From: Massilia sp. Mn16-1_5
GTDB taxonomy: Bacteria > Pseudomonadota > Gammaproteobacteria > Burkholderiales > Burkholderiaceae_D
Direction: 5' to 3'
NCBI RefSeq assembly: GCF_004798585.1
Contig: NZ_PPXQ01000007.1
Location: 207,425-271,424, forward strand
Length of the DNA: 64,000 nt
Position numbers and translations under genes: made by a program. The notes beneath the pieces are model-generated. The model ran no database searches. It was not told where the DNA came from and was given only the letters and a program-made list of their open reading frames with translations. Of the stretch, positions 8,612 through 15,660 are shown in pieces (the first letter of the stretch is position 1; each line of letters opens with the position of its first letter).

Positions 8612-9265
8612 TACGACAAACGTATGTCGGGTGGACGATTCTTGAGCATCGACCCGGTGGTGACAGATGCGAACACGGGAAGCAGTTTCAACCGCTACAA
8701 CTACGCAAAAAATAATCCTTTCAAATTTTTAGATCCAGACGGGCGCAGCGCAAGCGAACCTAAGGATATCTGTGCTGGTTTAAGCCGGATGAATTGCGGA
8801 ACGGTAGAGTCATCTACCGCTGGGAGGCCTAAAGAATTTTATGACCGTTCGGGTGTCGGTCCTAATCTACGCGGCAATGAAGCAGTCGCAATTGTCGAGG
8901 ATGAGTTGGTATCGCAGGGGTTTATCGTTTTGGGTCGCGAAGTTGTAGCGACGACAAAAGGACTAGAGTATACCAGACGTTATGATCTTGTAGTGCTAAA
9001 TCCAGTTTCAAAAAACACATTTGGAGTAGAGATAAAATCAGCATTGTACGGTCCACTTAAGCTTAATGAGAAGCAAGTGACCTTCGATGTGGGCGTGATT
9101 AAAAACGGCGCGGTTACAACACGAGGCATAGAATTCGATGGCATTATGTACCGAGGTGTTGACTTTGGAACGAAAGTTCAATCGGTCTTCCGATCAGCAA
9201 CATTACTAGATAAGCTTAAGGAGGCGGGAGTTTTTCCGGCATTGACTAAACCCCCGCATCTGTGA
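8612..9265 (+). CDS. Orphan RHS tip: end of RHS core plus PD-(D/E)XK-like nuclease toxin
   Basis: From 8612 the frame reads YDKRMSGGRFLSIDP and continues to NPFKFLDPDGR, closely matching the core end of the main RHS protein. The first ATG is at 8624, giving 213 residues. An in-frame stop at 8594 shows it is not joined to a full RHS. There is no convincing ribosome-binding site, so it may be a silent, stored tip. After the core, a low-GC toxin domain of ~170 residues has a PD-(D/E)XK nuclease pattern: a helix with Glu (NEAVAIVEDEL), Asp121 in RRYDLVVLNP and Glu136-x-Lys138 in FGVEIKSAL. This predicts DNA or RNA cleavage, inferred from motifs only. The next gene is its likely immunity partner. 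Confidence 0.75.
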   Translation, partial: YDKRMSGGRFLSIDPVVTDANTGSSFNRYNYAKNNPFKFLDPDGRSASEPKDICAGLSRMNCGTVESSTAGRPKEFYDRSGVGPNLRGNEAVAIVEDELVSQGFIVLGREVVATTKGLEYTRRYDLVVLNPVSKNTFGVEIKSALYGPLKLNEKQVTFDVGVIKNGAVTTRGIEFDGIMYRGVDFGTKVQSVFRSATLLDKLKEAGVFPALTKPPHL

Positions 9266-9288
9266 CTAGTCAATACAGAAAGTGAATT

Positions 9289-9966
9289 ATGAATGTAGCA
9301 TCAGGAATTTGCGAAATATTAAAAACCAAAGGCTATGAGCCTATGGCATCAGTGCTAAAAGGGAAAAAAGACTTATGGTTCAGACGTATTGGGGAAAATA
9401 GTGATATTGAGCACTTTTTGTCATTGGAATATAAGCCAACCGCGAAGGCATATGCGGTTCACGTGGGTGTGGAAAGCATTTGTGCGAAAAATTTTTTGAA
9501 GGAGAACCTACCGGTAATACGCCCGTTTTTAAGCAGCTCACTCCAAGAAAGTTCTTTCCTCCTCCACTCTCCGTGCTGGACTCTTTTCGATGCTGGACGC
9601 GCTCTGCGATGGCCGGCAGTCTATGTGATCCCAAACCCTAAAGAACCAGAAAGCTGGCCGCTTATGATGGAGGAATTCTTTGATAAATTTCTTGAGCCTT
9701 TATTCTTGCCCATTTCGAATGCCAGCGATATTCGAACTTTGTTGTTTAGAACGGAACCTCCATTCGAATGGATCGTGTCTCCAGCCGTGCTGCGAGCAGC
9801 CGAGGTAATAGCATTAAGTTGTATCGACGGGCTTGGGTCGGAGGAAATAATGTCTAGTATTATTCCTTTCGCAGATGATATAGAAATAAAGTTAGCGAAA
9901 GGAAAGAAGGTCACCACGTTTGTCGATACCTTGATCAGTACTTTCGCCGTGACTAGGGCGCACTGA
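9289..9966 (+). CDS. Candidate immunity protein for the orphan nuclease tip
   Basis: A 225-residue soluble-looking protein starting 23 bases after the orphan tip gene, with no signal peptide or membrane segment. It has moderately low GC like its partner. I recognise no catalytic motif. The C-terminal third is helical and ends with IKLAKGKKVTTFVDTLIS. Immunity to the upstream nuclease is inferred from position, size and base composition; a cytoplasmic immunity protein would fit a nuclease target. Confidence 0.6.
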   Translation: MNVASGICEILKTKGYEPMASVLKGKKDLWFRRIGENSDIEHFLSLEYKPTAKAYAVHVGVESICAKNFLKENLPVIRPFLSSSLQESSFLLHSPCWTLFDAGRALRWPAVYVIPNPKEPESWPLMMEEFFDKFLEPLFLPISNASDIRTLLFRTEPPFEWIVSPAVLRAAEVIALSCIDGLGSEEIMSSIIPFADDIEIKLAKGKKVTTFVDTLISTFAVTRAH

Positions 9967-10148
9967 ATACGAAGGAGGCAAGTGTGTAGATTGCGTGCGT
10001 GGTCCGGGTCCGAAGCCCGGTGTCAGGTCTGATATTCAGACACGAACTCTGCCTTAATCTACGATCTCGCTTTGCTCTGCAGAAGCCGCAACCGCAGATT
10101 GAGGGCTGGATGATACATAACGGGCGGTACGCTTGCTCCGCTGAATAA

Positions 10149-10176
10149 GAAACGCCAACCCGAGGGTTGGCGTTTT
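10149..10176. terminator. Bidirectional terminator between the immunity gene and the S41 gene
   Basis: AACGCCAACC and GGTTGGCGTT pair around a CGAG loop, with TTTT on the plus side and an A-rich run on the other. It can end both the RHS-side transcripts and the minus-strand peptidase gene. Confidence 0.75.
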
Positions 10177-10182
10177 GTCGAT

Positions 10183-11268
10183 TCACTGCCTGAGCGTATA
10201 CACCGCCGGCTCGCTCTCCCCCTTTTCCACCATCGCCAGCGCCCGCTGCAGGCTGTCACGCAAGCCCTCGTCCTTGTTCGTGGCAATCAGCTGCTTCAGG
10301 ATAGCCACGTGCGCCGTCTGCTGGGCCTGTGCGGCCGGCACCGCGATATCCGGTTTCACGCCGACCTGCTCCCAGCTGGTCTTGGTGACCGGATTGATCG
10401 CCTGCCCCCGTGGGATGGCGACGACGATGCCATGTCCAATGCTCTAAGGGCCGACCGGGTTGGCGCCGCCACCCGTGGTTTCGCCGACGAGGGTCGCCCG
10501 TTTCTGCGTTTGAAAATCGTAGGCGCATTCCTCGCCGCCGGAGAAGGTACGGGCCGAGGTCAGCACGTAGACGGGTTTGTCGTAGCGTTGCGTGATCGCG
10601 GGGTTGGTCCAGTATTGCTGGGTGGTGTTGGTCGGCCGGTCATAGAGGTCGTTCAGGTGGCGCTCGTCGCCCATCGGGAAGAAATGGCTCATCAGGTAGG
10701 CGACGCTGGCCGGACGCCCGCCGCCATTGCGGCGCAGGTCGAGGATCAGCGCGTCCGTTCCTGACAGCAGGCTGATGGCGGCGGTATAGGCGGGGCCGAC
10801 GAATTCGGTCGGCCCAAAGCCGCGCAGATCGATATACCCGACATTGCCCATCAGGCGTTCCACTTTCTCGATGCCATAACCCCGCTGCGCCATCCGGTCA
10901 CGGATTGCTTCCATTTCCGCCCGGGTCGGGAAACCGTCATCGCTCCGTTCGCGAAAGCGCTCGTCATGGTCGGTGCGGAAATGCTTGTCCTTGCTCAGCT
11001 CGCGCAGATCCTTCGAGAGTGCGGCACTGAAGGCCTGCGCGCTCGTTGCCGCGGCATAGCCGCCGTCGGCGTTCTTCTTGACGATGGCGGCGGCGACCCG
11101 TTCCGCCACATCGGGCAGGACATAGTTGGCTTTCAGTTTGGTTGCCAGCGTCTGCACGACTTCCTGGCGTGCGGCACTGTTCAAGGAGGCATCCGGTACC
11201 GCGAAGGCTTGGTGCGACAACAGACTGCCGACGACGAATGCTGCGACTGCAAGGTTCCTGACTGCCAT
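10183..11268 (-). pseudogene. S41-family (tail-specific protease-like) peptidase with in-frame amber stop
   Basis: The ATG at 11268 follows a good GGAGG and begins a signal peptide (MAVRNLAVAAFVVGSLLSHQAFA). The protein continues through an N-terminal helical domain, GNVGYIDLRGF and ILDLRRNGGG to the catalytic Ser243 in ARTFSGGEE and a Lys near 256. TAG occurs at codon 275 (10444-10446). The same frame continues open for 86 more codons (SIGHGIVVAIP, then INPVTKTSWEQVGVKPDI), exactly the end expected in this family, and stops at 10183. TGG to TAG (Trp, as in PWSIGHGI) is the simplest explanation. The truncated form loses the last strand and C-terminal helices and is probably inactive. Confidence 0.85.
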
Positions 11269-11446
11269 GCCTGCCTCCAGAGAGAAGATGATCGATGTCG
11301 TTTCAGATGCAGGAGCGTAGCGGATGAGCAGGTAGAAGACCCGGGCCATGTGACGAACGGCCGAAAAGATGGGTCGAAGGAGCGTTTGCTTCGGATTAAC
11401 GAATCGGACATCAGCCGGCTCGGCAGTACAATCGAGCGCACCGTTC

Positions 11447-12613
11447 ATGAAAACATTCGCCATGCATCAGCCTGCCATCCTTGCCGCCGTGCTCGCGCTT
11501 GCCGCGGCGCCCATCCACGCCCAACCCGCCGCCAAACCCCTGCAAGTAAAAATCGGGACCGCGTCCCCGCTCTCGGGTACCGGCGCCCACCAGGGCAAGG
11601 ACATCGAAAACGGCGCTCGCATGGCAATCGACGAACTCAATGCGAAAGGCATCGTGCTCGGCGGCCGCAAGGTACAGTGGGTGCTGCAGCCGGAAGACGA
11701 CGCGGCCGATCCGAAGACCGGCGCCGCCGTCGCCCAGAAGCTGGTCGATGCCAAGGTGGCGGCCGTGGTCGGCCACCTGAATTCGGGCACGACGGTGCCG
11801 GCCTCGAAGATCTATGCCAACGCCGGCATCCCGCAGATTTCCCCGGCCGCGACCACGCCGCTCTACACCCATCAAGGCTTCAAGACCGCTTTCCGCGTGG
11901 TCGCCAACGACAACATGGTCGGGCGCACGCTGGCGAGCTATTCGATGAACACCCTGAAGGCGAAGAAGATCGCCGTGATCGACGACCGCACCGCCTTCGG
12001 TCAGGGCCTGGCCGACGAATTCGTGAAGGGAGTAAAAGCCGGCGGGGCAGGGGCGAGCGTCGTCAGCCGCCAGTTCACCAACGACAAGGCAACCGATTTC
12101 AATGCCATCCTGACCCAGATCCGCGCACGCGATCCGGACGTGATCTTCTATGGCGGCATGGACGCGGTGGCCGGCCCGATGCTCAAGCAGATGAAGGCGC
12201 TCGGCCTGCGCGCGAAATTGGTGTCGGGCGACGGCGTCTGCTCCGAGAAGATGCCGCAACTGGCGGGCGACGCCCTGGTCGACGACAAGGTGTTCTGCGT
12301 CGTCGCGGGAGGGGTCGAAGGTCCGCAGGAAGCCGGCATGCAGGCCTTCGTCCAGCGCTACCAGCAGCGCTACAAGATGCCGCTGCAGACCTATGCGCCT
12401 TACGCGTACGACGCCGTGATGGTGTTCGCGAAAGCCATGCAAACGGCGAACTCGAGCGAGCCGGCGAAATTCCTGCCGGCCCTGGCCGCCATCCAGTACG
12501 ACGGCGTCACCGGCCACATCGCCTTCGATCCGAAGGGCGATTTGAAAAATGCGGCGCTGACGCTGTACACCTATCGCAAGGGACAGAAGACCAAGCTGCA
12601 GGTGCTGCGCTAG
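11447..12613 (+). CDS. Branched-chain amino acid-type ABC transporter substrate-binding protein
   Basis: A 388-residue periplasmic binding protein of the LivJ/LivK family. The ATG at 11447 gives a signal peptide ending AAAPIHAQ; Met at 11462 is an alternative. The fold's landmarks are present: VKIGTASPLSGTGAHQGKD, the ENGARMAIDELNAKG helix, and VVGHLNSGTTVPASKIYANAGI with the ligand-contacting segment. No permease or ATPase genes adjoin it, so its partners are encoded elsewhere or it serves as an orphan receptor. The ligand is not predictable. It is divergent from the S41 gene; its upstream region shows no strong Shine-Dalgarno sequence. Confidence 0.9.
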   Translation: MKTFAMHQPAILAAVLALAAAPIHAQPAAKPLQVKIGTASPLSGTGAHQGKDIENGARMAIDELNAKGIVLGGRKVQWVLQPEDDAADPKTGAAVAQKLVDAKVAAVVGHLNSGTTVPASKIYANAGIPQISPAATTPLYTHQGFKTAFRVVANDNMVGRTLASYSMNTLKAKKIAVIDDRTAFGQGLADEFVKGVKAGGAGASVVSRQFTNDKATDFNAILTQIRARDPDVIFYGGMDAVAGPMLKQMKALGLRAKLVSGDGVCSEKMPQLAGDALVDDKVFCVVAGGVEGPQEAGMQAFVQRYQQRYKMPLQTYAPYAYDAVMVFAKAMQTANSSEPAKFLPALAAIQYDGVTGHIAFDPKGDLKNAALTLYTYRKGQKTKLQVLR

Positions 12614-12616
12614 GAC

Positions 12617-13075
12617 TCAATGCGGTACCGGATCGGCCGCCACTCTCGATCCCGCCCCCAGCGGATAGCACTGGAAGGCCTCCACGGCGACGTGCGCATC
12701 CATGAATTCGCGGAAGGCCGCGATGCGCCCGTCGCGGACCGTGAACACGTCCACCCAGTCGCTCTCGAAATCCTGGCCGGTCGCCAGGGCGGTCCAGGAG
12801 CCGTGGCCGAGCACGATGACCTTGTCGCCTTGCGCGATGAATTCCTGCGGCACGAAGGCGCGTACTCCCATCACTTCCGAAGCCAGCCGGAAGTACTCGG
12901 CAACCTGCTCGGTGCCGTGGCGCTTGCCGGTGAAGGGAAGGGCGGGGACGTCGGGAATTTCCCATTCGATGTCCGGCGACATGCGGGCCAGCACGCCGGC
13001 GACGTCGCCGCGCCCGTAGGCGGCGTAGGCTTGCCGGACCAGCTCGACATTCTGCTCATTCTGCTGCGCGCTCAT
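12617..13075 (-). CDS. NTF2-like / SnoaL-fold protein
   Basis: A 152-residue protein of the ketosteroid-isomerase-related NTF2 superfamily. The pattern is QNVELVRQAYAAYGRGDV at the start, then PDIEWEIP, GTEQVAEYF, and WVDVFTVRDGRIAAFREFMD at the end. A good GGGAGCG ribosome-binding site precedes ATG 13075. It converges with the binding-protein gene, with 3 bases between stops. A paralogue lies at 36237-36680. Such proteins are often small isomerases or ligand binders; no specific role is assigned. Confidence 0.85.
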   Translation of the reverse strand: MSAQQNEQNVELVRQAYAAYGRGDVAGVLARMSPDIEWEIPDVPALPFTGKRHGTEQVAEYFRLASEVMGVRAFVPQEFIAQGDKVIVLGHGSWTALATGQDFESDWVDVFTVRDGRIAAFREFMDAHVAVEAFQCYPLGAGSRVAADPVPH

Positions 13076-13129
13076 GATTCGCTCCCGTCAAGAGGTGGAA
13101 CGTTCAGTATGTGCCAGATGCGCCGATGT

Positions 13130-15436
13130 TCAAGCCTGGTGTGTTGAAGTGGCGTCCTGCAGGGCGGCGATCACCTGCGCCAAAGGCTGCGGCCGCGCGA
13201 ACAGATAGCCCTGCATGGTCGGGCAGCCGTTGGCGCTGAGGAAGTCGGCCTGGGTGCGCGTCTCGACGCCCTCGGCGACCACGCGCAGGCGCAGGTGGGC
13301 GGCCATGGCGAGGATGGAGCGCACGATGGCGGCGCCGTCGGCATCGTCCGGCGTATCGCGGATAAAACTTTTATCGATCTTCAGCTCGTAGAGCGGCATG
13401 CGTTTCAGGTAGCCCAGGTTCGAGTAGCCGGTGCCGAAGTCGTCGATCGAGAAACGGATGCCGATCGCGGCCAGCGCATGCATGCGCGCGATGGTGGCTT
13501 CGCGGTCCTTGATCAGGAGGCCTTCGGTCAGTTCCAGGATCAGCTGGCCGGCCGGCACGCCGGTCTGCTCCAGCACGGCGCGCACCTGGGCCACGAAATC
13601 GGTTTGGCTGAACTGCATCGGACTGACGTTCACCGACAGCGGCAGCGGGTAGCCCGCCTCGTTCAGGCGCAGCCAGGACAGGCAGGCCTGGTGCAGGGCC
13701 CATTCGCCCAGCGGCACGATCAGGCCGCTGGCTTCGGCGATCGGGATGAACACGTCCGGCGGCACGAAGCGGCCGTCGGCGCGCTGCCAGCGCATCAGCA
13801 TCTCGGCGCCGGTCGGCGTGCCGTCGATATCGCACTGCAGCTGCAGGTGCATCTGCAATTCGCCGCGTTCAATGGCGCCGGCCAGATCGCGCTCGAGCGT
13901 CAGGCGCTGTTCGGATTCGGTGCGCATCGATGCTTCGAACAGGGCCACGCCGTTGCGGCCGCGCGCCTTGGCGTGGTACATGGCGGTGTCGGCTTCGCGC
14001 AGCAGGTCGGCGGCGCTCTGGCCCGGATGCGGCAGCAGGGTCACGCCCAGGCTGGCCGAGGCGTTGTAGCGGTTGCCGTCCACCTCCACCGCGTTTGATA
14101 AGGCGTCGCGCAGGCGCTCGGCATGCAGCAGGGCGGCCTGGCGCGCGCTTTCGTGGTCGTGGCCGATGCGCGGCAGCAGGACGACGAATTCGTCGCCGCC
14201 GATGCGGGCCACCGAATCGCCTTTCTCTTCCTGCATCAGGGTCGACAGGCGCGCCGCGACGGTGCGCAGCAGGGCGTCGCCGGTCGCATGGCCGCGCGCG
14301 TCGTTGACGTATTTAAAATGGTCGAGGTCGATGAAGACGACGGCGCCCCAGCCCTGGCCGGACTGCGCTTCCAGCAGCAGCGCGTCCAGGCGTTCGAGCA
14401 AATAGCGCCGGTTCGGCAGCTCGGTCAGCACGTCGTAATAGGCGAGCCGGTGGATGGCGGTGGCCGCCTTCTTGCGTTCGCCGATGTCCCGCGCGACGAC
14501 GACCCAGTGCGTGTGAACGCCGGCCTCGTCGCGGAAGGGGACGATCTCGATCTCGGTCCAGGCGGGCGCGCCGCTGGCGGTATAGGTCAGGACTTCGGCG
14601 CTGGCCGTCTCGCCGCGCCCCATGGCCTCGACCAGGCCGGCCACCACGGCCGGGTCGGAACCGGCGCCGCTGAACATCAGCATGCTGCGTCCGAGCACCG
14701 CTTCGCGCGCAAAACCGGTACGGCGGACAAAAGCGTCGTTGGCGAAGATGATCGGCCAGGGAACCTCGGGCGTACCGTCGGTTCCCGCGATCAGCACCAT
14801 GTCGTTGAGCTGGGCGACGGCGGCGGCGGTGAGGCGCAGTTCCGCATTCAGGCTGTGCAGCGCATCCTTGCCTTCTTCCAGCGACTGCGCCACGCCATGC
14901 AGGTGGCCGAGCGAGGACTCCAGCTTTTGCAGCAGCGTGCTGCACGACACCGTGATCAGGGCGCCGATGAAGAAGAAATTGAGTGCGATGGTCCAGGACG
15001 GCAGCAGCGCAGCGCCGGCGGCGGCGTGTCCCGTCTTGAGCTCGCCCTCCAGGCTCAGCAGCAGGATCAGCACGGTACTGATCCCGAGCGCGCTCAGTGC
15101 CTGACGTCTTCCCAGCAGGACGGCCGCGAACACGGGTGGCCCGATCATGTAGATCTGGGCGACCGGACCGACGTTGACGATCATCCCGGTCGATACGAGG
15201 AAGACGATCGCGATGAAGTGGAGGACGCGGGTGTGATACGTCCAATTGCGCAGGCGCCACACGGCGAGCAGCCAGCCGATGGCGACCAGGTCGACCGCGA
15301 TCAGGGCCCACAGGCCTTCCTCTGCGGCCAACACGATGCTGGGAATGGCCGTGCCGACGCCGAGGACCAGCACGATCGACAGCAGGCGGGAGAAAATGTG
15401 GGTGCGCCAATGCGCAATATCGGTGAGGGGCGCCAC
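13130..15436 (-). CDS. Membrane-anchored PAS-GGDEF-EAL protein
   Basis: A c-di-GMP signalling enzyme. The N-terminal ~200 residues hold about six membrane spans. A PAS domain follows (FANDAFVRRTGFAREAVLGR, then VARDIGERKKA). The GGDEF domain has an intact RIGGDEF motif, and the C-terminal EAL domain has SIDDFGTGYSNLGYLK and AEGVETRTQ. The EAL signature itself reads EML, keeping the catalytic Glu. No ATG is available near the N-terminus. I chose GTG at 15436 (768 residues); a TTG at 15514 would give 794. It is divergent from the bacteriophytochrome gene, with a shared ~150-225 base promoter region. Confidence 0.88.
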   Translation of the reverse strand: MAPLTDIAHWRTHIFSRLLSIVLVLGVGTAIPSIVLAAEEGLWALIAVDLVAIGWLLAVWRLRNWTYHTRVLHFIAIVFLVSTGMIVNVGPVAQIYMIGPPVFAAVLLGRRQALSALGISTVLILLLSLEGELKTGHAAAGAALLPSWTIALNFFFIGALITVSCSTLLQKLESSLGHLHGVAQSLEEGKDALHSLNAELRLTAAAVAQLNDMVLIAGTDGTPEVPWPIIFANDAFVRRTGFAREAVLGRSMLMFSGAGSDPAVVAGLVEAMGRGETASAEVLTYTASGAPAWTEIEIVPFRDEAGVHTHWVVVARDIGERKKAATAIHRLAYYDVLTELPNRRYLLERLDALLLEAQSGQGWGAVVFIDLDHFKYVNDARGHATGDALLRTVAARLSTLMQEEKGDSVARIGGDEFVVLLPRIGHDHESARQAALLHAERLRDALSNAVEVDGNRYNASASLGVTLLPHPGQSAADLLREADTAMYHAKARGRNGVALFEASMRTESEQRLTLERDLAGAIERGELQMHLQLQCDIDGTPTGAEMLMRWQRADGRFVPPDVFIPIAEASGLIVPLGEWALHQACLSWLRLNEAGYPLPLSVNVSPMQFSQTDFVAQVRAVLEQTGVPAGQLILELTEGLLIKDREATIARMHALAAIGIRFSIDDFGTGYSNLGYLKRMPLYELKIDKSFIRDTPDDADGAAIVRSILAMAAHLRLRVVAEGVETRTQADFLSANGCPTMQGYLFARPQPLAQVIAALQDATSTHQA

Positions 15437-15660
15437 GCAATGCTTTCGGATTGCCGCAGCATGTAGTTGTCTAACTAGAAAGACAAATTGCTTCAATGCA
15501 TTACTATAGCCCAATTAAGCGGCATTGTCCTGAGCCTCTCATCTCGGTGTTGCATAACTACATCGTCAATGCACTGACTGCGGAACCAACGCGCAGGATA
15601 CGAGTCTGAATCTGGATCGGCGTCGATATCTGCATGTCCGCATCGAAGGAGAGGCAGAGC

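Noticed and set aside
852..10176. Same terminator stem at both ends of the RHS block, as possible element boundaries
   Set aside because: The stem is a common terminator sequence, and the stretch between contains ordinary genes (VOC) as well. No target-site duplication was seen.
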